64,000 bases of DNA from the NCBI RefSeq assembly GCF_030283145.1, contig NZ_JASNWE010000003.1, positions 62,001-126,000 of the forward strand, written 5' to 3'. A program made the position numbers and the translations under genes. The DNA comes from Actinomadura xylanilytica (GTDB lineage: Bacteria; Actinomycetota; Actinomycetes; Streptosporangiales; Streptosporangiaceae). Below, piece after piece: positions 25,326 through 33,313 of this stretch (position 1 is its first letter; every line of letters starts with the position of its first letter). Under the pieces are notes generated by a model. That model had not been told where the DNA came from, did no database searches, and worked only from the letters and a program-made list of their open reading frames with translations.

Positions 25326-26264
25326 GTGGTTGCTCACAGGAACGCGAACACGGAACCGCAGCCGGTGGCCGTGGTCGGAGCGGGCGGCTTCATCGGCGCC
25401 CGCCTCACCGAGGCCCTGACGATGGCGGGCGTCCCCACGGCGCCCCTCACCCGCGCGAACCCGGCGGTGACGGGCGGCCGTCCCGCGCCCGCCCTGCGCG
25501 CCGCCCGGGTGATCTTCTATCTGGCCAGCACCATCAACCCGGCCCTGGCCGAGCGGCACCCCGAGCGCGTCGCCGCCGACCACGCCGCCTTCACCGGGCT
25601 GCTGTCGGCCCTGCGCCGCACCGGGGACCGTCCGGCGCTCATCCTGACCAGCAGCGCCGGCGCGGTGTACGCCCCGCGGGCGGCCCCGCCGTACCGGGAG
25701 ACCGACCCGCTCGGCCCGGCCTCCGCGTACGGCCGGGCCAAGGTGGAGCTCGAACGGGCGCTCTTCGGCGCGCGCGACGCGGTGCGCCCGATCGTGCTGC
25801 GGATCGCCAACGCCTACGGCCCCGGCCAGCGGACCGGAAGCATGCAGGGGGTCGTCGGGCACTGGCTGGAGGCCGCGGCGGCCGGGCGGCCGCTGCGGCT
25901 CTACGGGCCGCCGGAGGCACGCCGCGACTACGTGTTCGTGGACGACGTCGTCGAGGCCCTCCTGCACGCCCGTCACCTCGTCCACCGGGTGCCCGAGGCG
26001 GGCGGGCCGGAGGCGTTCAACATCGGTTCCGGCGTGCCGGTCTCGCTCGACGAGCTGACCCGGCGCGTCGCCGCGGCGCTCGGGCGGGAGCCGCATGTGG
26101 AGCGGCTGCCCGCCCGCGGGTTCGACCGCCGCGACGTATGGTTCGACGTGCACCGCGCGCACGAGGTCCTCGGCTGGCGGCCGCGGACCTCGCTGCCGGA
26201 CGGGCTGCTGCACACCTGGCTCCGGCTCACCGCGGCGACGGCGCCCACCGGACCGGACCGCTAG
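25326..26264 (+). CDS. NAD-dependent epimerase / 4-ketoreductase of deoxysugar synthesis
   Basis: 312 residues from GTG 25326. AVVGAGGFIGARLTEALTMAG, TSSAGAVY and SAYGRAKVELE (Tyr/Lys pair) are extended-SDR motifs; RRDYVFVDDVVEALL and AFNIGSGVPVSLDEL follow. It is the likely last step (4-ketoreduction or epimerisation) to the dTDP-deoxysugar. If the SARP box at 25298-25315 drives it, the transcript may begin past 25326, so GTG 25365 is an alternative start that still keeps the Rossmann motif. Its TAG shares CTAG with the stop of the convergent ABM gene. Confidence 0.85.
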   Translation: MVAHRNANTEPQPVAVVGAGGFIGARLTEALTMAGVPTAPLTRANPAVTGGRPAPALRAARVIFYLASTINPALAERHPERVAADHAAFTGLLSALRRTGDRPALILTSSAGAVYAPRAAPPYRETDPLGPASAYGRAKVELERALFGARDAVRPIVLRIANAYGPGQRTGSMQGVVGHWLEAAAAGRPLRLYGPPEARRDYVFVDDVVEALLHARHLVHRVPEAGGPEAFNIGSGVPVSLDELTRRVAAALGREPHVERLPARGFDRRDVWFDVHRAHEVLGWRPRTSLPDGLLHTWLRLTAATAPTGPDR

Positions 26265-26617
26265 CGCGAGGCCGACGGCGCCGGTGTCCCGCCGGCCAGG
26301 GCCCGGCCGGTCATCTCGTAGACGACGTGCATGGTGACCATCGACGCCGACGCCCGGAACGGGTGCAGCCGGGTGCGGTGGTCCAGATGCTCGGGGCTGC
26401 GCTCGAACTCGCGGAAGCCCGGTTCGCTCACCCAGTCGCTGACGACGTAGTACGCGCCGTCCTCGTCGTCGCAGCGCGACAGCCACTGGCGCAGGTTGGC
26501 GGGGTGCTCGGTGATCGCGTGCCCGACCTTGTACCAGGTCTCCTCGAACTCCCGCTCTTTGCCCGGGTGGATGCTCATCCGCAGCATGACGCGGAAGATG
26601 CCGGAAGTCGCGGCCAT
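26261..26617 (-). CDS. ABM-domain protein, copy 3
   Basis: 118 residues from ATG 26617 (GGAGG, seven-base spacer; an ATG at 26632 would overlap that site). The core GAYYVVSDWVSEPGFREFERS and the histidine-containing HLDHRTRLHPFR segment follow the ABM pattern, with a longer tail than copies 1 and 2. It begins one base after the stop of the cyclase-reductase fusion, so it is translated with it and may act on its product. Confidence 0.82.
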   Translation of the reverse strand: MAATSGIFRVMLRMSIHPGKEREFEETWYKVGHAITEHPANLRQWLSRCDDEDGAYYVVSDWVSEPGFREFERSPEHLDHRTRLHPFRASASMVTMHVVYEMTGRALAGGTPAPSASR

Positions 26618-26618
26618 G

Positions 26619-27812
26619 TCAGATTCCTCCATCGACGTTGAGGGTCTCCCCGCTGATCCACGAGCCGAGGTCGCTCGCCAGGAAGAGCACCGCGCCGGCG
26701 ACGTCGGCGGGACGCCCCAGCCGGCCGAGCGCGATGAGCTTGCGGTACCGCTCGCGGACCTCGGGCGGGACGGCCTCCTCGGTCTCCACCGGGCCGGGCG
26801 CCACGAGGTTGACCCGGTAGCCCAGCGGGCCGAGCTCCTTGCACAGCGACCGGGTCAGGCCGGTGAGGCCCGCCTTGGACGCGGTGTAGTGGGCGCGCAG
26901 CGGGATGCCGACCGTGGCCACCCGCGAGCCGACGTTGATGACCGAGGCGCCGGGCGTCAGCAGCGGCAGGGCCTTCTGGGCGACCAGGTAGGCGCCGGTC
27001 AGGTTGACGTCCAGGACGCGCCGCCACTCGGCCGCGTCCAGCTTCTCGAACGGCACGTGGCTGATCGTGCCGGCGTTGTTGACCACCACGTCGAGCGAGC
27101 CGAGGTGGGTGCGGCACTCGCCGATCAGCCGTTCGATGTCGGCCTCGACACCGATGTCGGCCTTGACGACCCGGTGCTCCCCGGGAGTCTCGGCCAGCTC
27201 CTTGACCAGGCTGTCCACGGCCGGACCGTCCTGCCGGTGGCAGGTCAGAACGGTGGCGCCGGCGCGGGCGAACGCCAGCGTGATCGCCCGGCCGATGCCG
27301 CGGGTCCCGCCAGTGACCAGCACGCGGCGGCCGGTGTGGTCGAAGCGGACGCCGCCGGCGGCGCGCTCCGCGGCCTCCTCGACGATCCGCTTGATGCGCT
27401 CCATCTGGACCGCGGTGTTGCGGTTGAGGCGCGCGGTCATGCCGGCGTCGTCCAGCGGCGCGTCCGGCTTCATCGCGAAGTCCTGCGTCCAGCGCATCCG
27501 CACGCCGCCGTCGACCTGCTCGTACTCCCAGTGCAGGTTCATGTACTGGAAGACGCCGGTCTCCACGCGGTGGGCCCGCACGGTGCGGGTGGCCGGGTCC
27601 GGGGTGCGCTCGGACACCCAGCTCCAGACCGTGCCGTTCTCGTCCGGGTGCAGCGCGAGCCGGAACCGGACGGTGTCGCCGTCCCGCTCCAGGATCTCGG
27701 CGGAGCCGTACTCGCTGAACAGGCCGGGCCAGGACTCGACGTCGTTGGTCATGTCCCAGAGCAGGTCCATCGGCGCGTTGATGACGATCGAGTTGTCGGT
27801 GTGTCCCGCCAT
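26619..27812 (-). CDS. TcmN-type aromatase/cyclase fused to SDR ketoreductase
   Basis: 397 residues, two domains. Residues 1-148 match the TcmN/WhiE-VI first-ring aromatase/cyclase, including Tyr35, Arg69, Arg82 and Trp95 at the same numbers as the TcmN pocket. After a short Ala-rich linker, residues 160-397 form an SDR: TGGTRGIG (167-174), Ser295, Tyr309, Lys313, ending NVDGGI. In TcmN the cyclase is fused to a methyltransferase; here the partner is a ketoreductase. It would cyclise the ACP-bound poly-beta-ketone and reduce one carbonyl. A SARP box at 27941 precedes it. The fusion frame is continuous; no sign of error. Confidence 0.93.
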   Translation of the reverse strand: MAGHTDNSIVINAPMDLLWDMTNDVESWPGLFSEYGSAEILERDGDTVRFRLALHPDENGTVWSWVSERTPDPATRTVRAHRVETGVFQYMNLHWEYEQVDGGVRMRWTQDFAMKPDAPLDDAGMTARLNRNTAVQMERIKRIVEEAAERAAGGVRFDHTGRRVLVTGGTRGIGRAITLAFARAGATVLTCHRQDGPAVDSLVKELAETPGEHRVVKADIGVEADIERLIGECRTHLGSLDVVVNNAGTISHVPFEKLDAAEWRRVLDVNLTGAYLVAQKALPLLTPGASVINVGSRVATVGIPLRAHYTASKAGLTGLTRSLCKELGPLGYRVNLVAPGPVETEEAVPPEVRERYRKLIALGRLGRPADVAGAVLFLASDLGSWISGETLNVDGGI

Positions 27813-27940
27813 GATGTCGGTTCCTCCTGGACGTCGCCGGTCGGGTGGGGGCGGACTGCGCGGCGGCTCACGGACGCCGCACGGTCGCGTGGGGATACGG
27901 GCCGCAGGGCGCGGCCGTCCATCTGAACGGTTTCGCGCCG

Positions 27941-27958
27941 GGCTAGAGCGCCTCTTGA
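27941..27958 (-). promoter_or_regulatory. SARP box (TCAAGAG-N4-TCTAGCC)
   Basis: A minus-strand pair, 11-bp spacing, in the gap between the multicopper oxidase and the cyclase-reductase fusion, giving the latter its own promoter. Confidence 0.55.
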
Positions 27959-27980
27959 GCGCCGGTGGTGACCTGTGGAG

Positions 27981-29420
27981 TCATGCGACGATCTCGGCCT
28001 GCGCCATCATCCCCATGGACGAGTGGTCCAGGAGATGGCAGTGGTACAGGTAGCGGCCGAGGTCCCGGTCGTAGCGGACCTTGATGCGGACGTCGCCGCC
28101 GACCGGCACGGCGACGGTGTCCTTGCGGCCCGTCTCGTGCCCGGTGACCGGCCGGCCGTTGCGGTCCAGAACCTGGAAGTGGGTGCCGTGCAGGTGAAAG
28201 TTGTGCGGCACCGACGGCTGGACGTCGCGGTTGTGCACACGCCAGATCTCGGTCTCCCCGCGCTTGATCCTCATGTCGACGCGATCCATGTCGAACGTCT
28301 TGCCGTCGATGACGAACCGGCCGGTGGACAGGTCGAGGTTCAGGTTGACGTCGCGGGTGAGGGTGGCCGCGCCGAGGTCGGCGGCGCGGCCGAGCCGTCC
28401 CGGCACCCGGCTGGGGTCGGGGACGCGGCGCCCGACGTCGAACCGCATGACGTCCGTGGTCTCCTCTGACGTCCCTTCGGTGTTGTGCAACACGAGCCGC
28501 GTGCCGGGCCGGTACCGGGAGAAGTCCACGACCACGTCCACGCGCTCCGCGGGCGACAGCGTCACGCTGGTGGCGGCGAGCGGGGCGGGCAGCAGGCCGC
28601 CGTCGGACGCGATGACCGTCATCGCGTCGCCGTCGCCCTCGCCGAGCCGCAGCGTGAAGTACCGCTCGTTGGAGCCGTTGAGCAGGCGCAGCCGGTACTT
28701 GCGCGCGTCCACCCTCATGTACGGCTGGGGCCGGCCGTTGACCAGCAGGGTGTTGCGGTAACGGAAGTCGTCCATCTCGAAGACGAGCCGGCCCTGCTCG
28801 TCGAAGCGCGCGTCGCGCAGCATGAGCGGGACGTCGTACCGGCCCGACGGCAGGCCCAGGCGACGTTCCCCGGGGTCCCTGACGAGGTAGAACCCGGCCA
28901 GCCCGCGGAAGACCATCTCGGCCTCCATGTGGTGGCTGTGGTCGTGGTACCACAGCGTCGCCGAGGGCTGCCGGTTCTCGTAGACGTACCGCCGGTCCGC
29001 GCCGGGGGCGATGGCGTCGGCCGGATGCCCGTCCTGGCCGGGCGCGACGAGACCGCCGTGCAGGTGCACCACGGTCTCGTGCATCATGGCGTTCGTCTGC
29101 CGGACGATCACCCGGCGCCCCGCCTCGGCGTGGACGGTCGGGCCGGGGAACCGCCCGTCGTACCCCATGACCGGGGTGCCGACGCCGGGCAGGATCTCCG
29201 CAGTGGAGTCCCGGATCGTCATGGCGTAGTAGTCGGTGGTCGCCGTCCGGCGCACCGGGACCGCCACCTCGGGCAGGCCCAGCGGCACCGAGAACGGCGG
29301 GGGCACCGCGACGTCCGCCCACGCGCGGCCCCGCCGCCCGAGGGTCGCCGCCGTCCCCGGCACCGCCGCCGCCCCGGCGGCGACCGCCCCCATCCTGATG
29401 ACTCCGCGTCTGCTCAGCAT
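27981..29420 (-). CDS. Tat-exported multicopper oxidase
   Basis: 479 residues. MLSRRGVIRMGAVAAG is a twin-arginine signal. All copper-ligand motifs are present: HLHGG, WYHDHSHH, NFHLHGTHF and YHCHLLDHSSMGMM with the type 1 Cys and Met. It resembles CotA/bilirubin-oxidase-like phenol oxidases. In this setting it could oxidise a hydroquinone or couple phenols outside the membrane. The ATG at 29420 has AAGGA seven bases upstream. The SARP box at 29471 drives it, divergent from the 4,6-dehydratase gene. Confidence 0.93.
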   Translation of the reverse strand: MLSRRGVIRMGAVAAGAAAVPGTAATLGRRGRAWADVAVPPPFSVPLGLPEVAVPVRRTATTDYYAMTIRDSTAEILPGVGTPVMGYDGRFPGPTVHAEAGRRVIVRQTNAMMHETVVHLHGGLVAPGQDGHPADAIAPGADRRYVYENRQPSATLWYHDHSHHMEAEMVFRGLAGFYLVRDPGERRLGLPSGRYDVPLMLRDARFDEQGRLVFEMDDFRYRNTLLVNGRPQPYMRVDARKYRLRLLNGSNERYFTLRLGEGDGDAMTVIASDGGLLPAPLAATSVTLSPAERVDVVVDFSRYRPGTRLVLHNTEGTSEETTDVMRFDVGRRVPDPSRVPGRLGRAADLGAATLTRDVNLNLDLSTGRFVIDGKTFDMDRVDMRIKRGETEIWRVHNRDVQPSVPHNFHLHGTHFQVLDRNGRPVTGHETGRKDTVAVPVGGDVRIKVRYDRDLGRYLYHCHLLDHSSMGMMAQAEIVA

Positions 29421-29470
29421 CTGGCCGTCCTTCCGCACGGGTGATCGGGCGCGGCTACCGTCGCGCGGTG

Positions 29471-29488
29471 TTCTCAAGAGCCGCTGGA
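29471..29488 (-). promoter_or_regulatory. SARP box (TCCAGCG-N4-TTGAGAA)
   Basis: A minus-strand pair with 11-bp spacing, 50 bp upstream of the multicopper oxidase. The complementary strand of the same stretch (TCAAGAG-N4-TGGAGGG) also fits loosely. Confidence 0.6.
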
Positions 29489-29497
29489 GGGCCCATC

Positions 29498-29515
29498 TCG
29501 CTCGGGAATCGAGCA
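29498..29515 (+). promoter_or_regulatory. SARP box (TCGCTCG-N4-TCGAGCA)
   Basis: A plus-strand pair with 11-bp spacing, 54 bp upstream of the 4,6-dehydratase-like gene. Confidence 0.55.
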
Positions 29516-29568
29516 ACCGTCGCGCGCGTACGGCGACGCTCCGGGGAGAGGCGAGCGAAGGGGGACAG

Positions 29569-30606
29569 ATGGCACGCACCATCGCCGTGACGGGCGCCGC
29601 CGGGTTCATCGGCGGCAACTTCGTGCGCTACTGGCGCTCGGTCCATCCGGAGGACGGGGTCGTCGCGATCGACGCCCTGACCCACACCGGGAACGTGCGC
29701 AACCTCGACGAGGTCCGCGCCGAGATCGTGTTCGTCCAGCGCGACATCGCCGACAAGGAGGAGATGACCAGGGTCCTGCGCGCGCACGCCGTGGACGCGG
29801 TGGTGAACTTCGCCGCCGAGACGCCCAACAGCCTGGCCGTCCTTGAGCCGGCCCGGTTCTTCCGCACCAACGTCCTCGGGACGCAGGCGCTGCTGGAGGC
29901 GTGCCGGCGGGCCGGGGTGGGCCGGTTCCACCAGGTGTCCACGTGCGAGGTCTACGGCGGTCTCGCGCAGGACTCGGCCGATTCGTTCACCGAGTCCAGC
30001 CCTTACCTGCCGCGCACGCCCTACAGCGCCAGCAAGGCGGGCGCCGACCACGCGGTGCGCTGCTACCAGCACGCCTTCGGCCTCGCGGCGACGATCTCCA
30101 ACTGCGCCGGCAACCACGGCCCCTACCAGTTCCCGGAGAAGGTCCTGCCGCTGTTCGTCACGAACGCGCTGGCCGGGCTGCCGCTGCCGATGTACGCCTC
30201 GAGCGGCGGCAAGCGGGAATGGATCTCGGTGACCGACCACTGCCGGGCGATCGACCTCATCCTCGCCCGCGGCACCGCCGGCGAGACGTACCACGTGGGC
30301 AGCGGCGCGGAGGCCACCATCGAGGAGCTCGCCGACCTGGTGCTGGACGAACTGGGCCTGCCCGGGACGCTCAAGACGCCGGTGTCCGACCGTCCCGGGC
30401 ACGACCCCCGCCACCTGCTCGACTCCACCATGATCCGGCGGACGCTCGGCTGGGCGCCGGAGGTCGCGTTCGAGCGCGGCGTCCGCGAGACCATCCGCTG
30501 GTACCGCGGCAACCGGGCCTGGTGGGAGCCGCTGCTCGCGCACCGCCGCATCGCCGAGGAGCCGTGGCGGCGGCGCGACCGGGTGCCGATCAGTAGGCGG
30601 CGGTGA
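29569..30606 (+). CDS. dTDP-glucose 4,6-dehydratase-like protein, atypical active site
   Basis: 345 residues. IAVTGAAGFIGGNFVRYW and the YSASKAGADHAVRCY catalytic Tyr/Lys motif place it with RmlB. Two usual RmlB features are changed: the TDE triad is TCE (VSTCEVYGG), losing the Asp acid while keeping Glu, and the HVDRSI stretch after FAAE is replaced by TPNSLAVLEPARF. NHGPYQFPEKVLP is conserved. It may still dehydrate dTDP-glucose by another acid or have a different reaction. It starts at ATG 29569 after AAGGGGG. Its end overlaps the ABM gene on the other strand by 17 bp. Confidence 0.82.
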   Translation: MARTIAVTGAAGFIGGNFVRYWRSVHPEDGVVAIDALTHTGNVRNLDEVRAEIVFVQRDIADKEEMTRVLRAHAVDAVVNFAAETPNSLAVLEPARFFRTNVLGTQALLEACRRAGVGRFHQVSTCEVYGGLAQDSADSFTESSPYLPRTPYSASKAGADHAVRCYQHAFGLAATISNCAGNHGPYQFPEKVLPLFVTNALAGLPLPMYASSGGKREWISVTDHCRAIDLILARGTAGETYHVGSGAEATIEELADLVLDELGLPGTLKTPVSDRPGHDPRHLLDSTMIRRTLGWAPEVAFERGVRETIRWYRGNRAWWEPLLAHRRIAEEPWRRRDRVPISRRR

Positions 30607-30898
30607 CCTCGTAGATCCCGAACGGGCCGCGGCCCCGGCCGTCCTGGAGGGGGCGGAGCGGGGCAGTGGCGCCGCGGTGCCCGGCGCCCTCCTCCCACTC
30701 CCGGAACGCGTCCAGATCGGCCCACTCGCTCATCACCACGAAGGCTCCGGGCTCGTGCACCGACCGCAGCAGCGCGTTGCCGAGCAGGCCCGGCGTGCCC
30801 GCCAGGGCGCCGCTGACGGTGTGGTAGGCGTCCTCGACCGCCCGGGGGTCGTCGCCGGGCGCGCTCGCGTAGACCAGCACGCGCACCCGCCCGACCAC
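30590..30898 (-). CDS. ABM-domain protein, copy 4
   Basis: About 102 residues. GRVRVLVYASAPGDDP, GTPGLLGNALLRSV, FVVMSEWADLDAFREWEEG and a C-terminal FGIYEV strand match the ABM pattern and closely follow copy 5 at 34737. The start is uncertain: GTG 30898 or GTG 30886, both just after the ACP stop; longer frames run into the ACP gene. It is probably translated with the ACP. Confidence 0.75.
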   Translation of the reverse strand: MVGRVRVLVYASAPGDDPRAVEDAYHTVSGALAGTPGLLGNALLRSVHEPGAFVVMSEWADLDAFREWEEGAGHRGATAPLRPLQDGRGRGPFGIYEVTAAY

Positions 30899-30914
30899 GT
30901 CCCCGGGCCGTCCC

Positions 30915-31169
30915 TCACGCGGCGGCGATGCGCGGAGTGACATAGCCGACCACGTCATCGGGCGTGCCCAGTTCGTCGACCTTCTCGTCGGGGATGGCCA
31001 CCAGGAACTCCTGCTGGATCCGCGCCGCCAGCTCCAGACGGGCCAGCGAGTCGTAGCCCATCTCGTCGAAGGTCACCGCGCCGATCTCCGAGTCCAGGCT
31101 GATGGAGTCCGGCTCGCCCGCGCAGTCCCGGAGGATGCGCCGGACGTCGTTCACCGTAAACAGCGCCAT
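30915..31169 (-). CDS. Type II PKS acyl carrier protein
   Basis: 84 residues starting MALFTVNDVRRILRDCAG. The phosphopantetheine site reads GYDSLARLELA (Ser near 41). The helix pattern and size match aromatic-PKS ACPs. It carries the growing poly-beta-ketone made from malonyl-CoA. The KS-alpha/KS-beta pair normally found beside the ACP is absent here: neighbours are an ABM gene and a SARP gene. The ATG at 31169 has AAAGGAG. A SARP box (31213) and a terminator of the upstream SARP gene lie directly upstream. Confidence 0.95.
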   Translation of the reverse strand: MALFTVNDVRRILRDCAGEPDSISLDSEIGAVTFDEMGYDSLARLELAARIQQEFLVAIPDEKVDELGTPDDVVGYVTPRIAAA

Positions 31170-31212
31170 CGTCTCTCCTTTCGTGGGGATGTGGCCCCAC
31201 TGTCGCGGCAGC

Positions 31213-31230
31213 GGCTTGAACTCCGCTGGA
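31213..31230 (-). promoter_or_regulatory. SARP box (TCCAGCG-N4-TCAAGCC)
   Basis: A strong minus-strand pair with 11-bp spacing, 44 bp upstream of the ACP start. It differs from the 7347 box in only one heptamer position. Confidence 0.7.
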
Positions 31231-31249
31231 CCCGGGATGGAATCCCGGG
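31231..31249 (-). terminator. Hairpin terminator after the large SARP gene
   Basis: CCCGGGAT and ATCCCGGG form a perfect 8-bp stem with a GGA loop, 13 bp after the stop of the SARP gene and abutting the ACP promoter box. It would insulate the ACP unit from read-through. There is no T-tract, as is common in actinomycetes. Confidence 0.55.
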
Positions 31250-31261
31250 CGCGGCCCGCGC

Positions 31262-33313
31262 TCACCCACTGCCGAGCGCCTTCACCACGCCGTTCACCGG
31301 ACGCGCCCGCCTGGCCGGCGGCTCCGGTGGCGCCGTCGCGCGGACCACCTGCGACTCGAGGTGCTCGTACCCGCGGTCCGGGCGCTCACCGCCGCTCTCC
31401 CGCAGCGGATGGCCGTTCTCGCGTCCCGGGCGGACGCCGTCGCGCACCGCGGGGGCGTGGTCGTGGGCCGCCACGGTGCTCGGCTCCGGCCGGTCCCGCA
31501 CCGGATTCAGCAGTTCCTCATCGAGGCGCTCGCGGGCGAACATCCGCACCAGCTCGTGCAGCCGGTAGCGGATCTCGCCGCCGCCGCCCTGGCTGACCGA
31601 CAGCAGGTGGTAGCCCGCCAGCCGGATCAGCTGGGCCTCCACCGCGTCGGTGCCGCTGCCGATCAGCCGGGCCGCGGTGGTGGCGGTGAAGTCCGGCGGC
31701 GGCAGCAGGCTGATCAGGCGCAGCGCGCTGCGGTCGCCGGGGGCCAGCCGCCGGTAGCCGGCCGCCAGCCGGGCCCGCACGTCCAGCTCGGCGAACGACA
31801 GCGGGTCGAGCCGGCGCGGCAGGCCCTCGATCTGCGCGGCCAGCTTCTCCACCGGCCAGGTCTGCATGGCCGCCAGCCGGGATCCCACCGCCCGCAGTGC
31901 GAGCGGAAGCCGCCCGGCCAGCCGGGCGAGGCGCTCGGTCGCGCCCAGCTCGTCCGCGGTGAACCGGCGCCCGCTCACCGCCTCGATCAGCGCCATCGCG
32001 CTGTGGACCGTCATCACCTCCAGCTCGACGTGCCGTACCCCTGGCAGGCTGTACAGGCCCCGCTGGGTGGTGATGATGACCGCGCAGTTCGGGGACGCCG
32101 GCAGCAGCGGGGCGACCTGCGACACCGAGTGCGCGTCGTCCAGCACCACCAGCACCCGCCGTCCCATACTCCAGGTGCGGAACAGCTTGCTGCGCTCCTG
32201 GAGGCTGTCGGGGATCTCCGCGGCCGGCACCCCGATCGCCCGCGCGAAGCCCTCGAGGATCTGATGCGGGTCGGTCGGCCGTTCGGTCGCGCCCCGCAGG
32301 TCCGCGTAGAGCTGGCCGTCGGGGAACTCCACCCGGTCGGCGTGCCCGGCCCGCAGCGCGAGAGCGCTCTTCCCGACCCCCGGCATGCCGGAGATCGACA
32401 CCGCCCGCGCGGCCGTGTTCTCGCCCCGGGGACGCACCAGGTGGCGGCGCACGTCCCGCAGGATCTCCTCCCTGCCCACAAAGTCAGATGTGTCCGGGGG
32501 GAGCTGCGCGGGCACCAGGAGGGTCTCGAAACGGCCTCGCACGGCAGGGGCGGGGGCGCCCTCGCGCGACTCGGCATCGGAGCTGAGCAGGTTCAGGTGG
32601 AGCTGCTGCACGGCCGCGGACGGCTCCATGCCGAGCTCGTCGATCAGCATGCGGCGCAGTCCCTGATAGACCTCCAGGGCCTCGTAGCGGCGGCCGGAGC
32701 GGTGCAGCGCCACCATGAGATGGGAATGGAACCGCTCGTTGAGCGGATGCTCCGACACCAGCATCTTCAGCTCACTGATCAGCTGGCGGTGGCGGCCCAG
32801 TTCCAGGTCGGCGGTGATGCGCAGTTCCAGGGTGCGCAGCCGCTCCTCCTCCACCCGGGTCACGTGCGCGGACAGGATCTCGCCCGCCGACACGTCGGCC
32901 AGCGCGGGCCCGCGCCACAGCGCCAGTGCCTCGCAGAGCCGGTCCGCGGCGCGGGCGGCGTCGCCCTCGTCGAGGGCCGTGCGGCCCTCGTGCGCCAGCC
33001 GTTCGAACCTCAGCAGGTCACCGCGTTCCGCCGAGACGTCCAGCAGATACCCGGAGACCCTGGTGTGCAGCGTGGCCGAGGTACATCGATCCAACACGTC
33101 CTTGCGGAGTTTGTAGATGTAGGTCTGAAGGGTCGTCATGGCGCTGGCCGGCGGCTCGTCCCCCCAGAGTTCGTCGATGAGCTCGCCGACCTGCACGAGC
33201 TTTCCGCACCGGACGAGCAGGAAGGCGAGCACCTGCCGAACCTTCGGCGCGGTGGGGGTGAGTTCCATCCCCCCATTGGCTACCCACAGTGGACCCAGAA
33301 TTCGGAAATACAT
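31262..33313 (-). CDS. Large SARP regulator with NB-ARC ATPase domain (AfsR-like, no TPR)
   Basis: 683 residues. Residues 1-95 are a Trans_reg_C winged helix, 100-250 BTAD (LMVALHRSGRRYEALEVYQGLRR), and about 280-600 an NB-ARC ATPase with Walker A GMPGVGKSALAL and Walker B VLVVLDDAH. The C-terminal 70 residues are charged and low-complexity. The TPR block of full-length AfsR is missing. It probably activates cluster genes with ATP-dependent control, alongside the short SARP at 6025. It has its own upstream region (33314-33959) without a clear SARP box. Confidence 0.93.
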   Translation of the reverse strand: MYFRILGPLWVANGGMELTPTAPKVRQVLAFLLVRCGKLVQVGELIDELWGDEPPASAMTTLQTYIYKLRKDVLDRCTSATLHTRVSGYLLDVSAERGDLLRFERLAHEGRTALDEGDAARAADRLCEALALWRGPALADVSAGEILSAHVTRVEEERLRTLELRITADLELGRHRQLISELKMLVSEHPLNERFHSHLMVALHRSGRRYEALEVYQGLRRMLIDELGMEPSAAVQQLHLNLLSSDAESREGAPAPAVRGRFETLLVPAQLPPDTSDFVGREEILRDVRRHLVRPRGENTAARAVSISGMPGVGKSALALRAGHADRVEFPDGQLYADLRGATERPTDPHQILEGFARAIGVPAAEIPDSLQERSKLFRTWSMGRRVLVVLDDAHSVSQVAPLLPASPNCAVIITTQRGLYSLPGVRHVELEVMTVHSAMALIEAVSGRRFTADELGATERLARLAGRLPLALRAVGSRLAAMQTWPVEKLAAQIEGLPRRLDPLSFAELDVRARLAAGYRRLAPGDRSALRLISLLPPPDFTATTAARLIGSGTDAVEAQLIRLAGYHLLSVSQGGGGEIRYRLHELVRMFARERLDEELLNPVRDRPEPSTVAAHDHAPAVRDGVRPGRENGHPLRESGGERPDRGYEHLESQVVRATAPPEPPARRARPVNGVVKALGSG

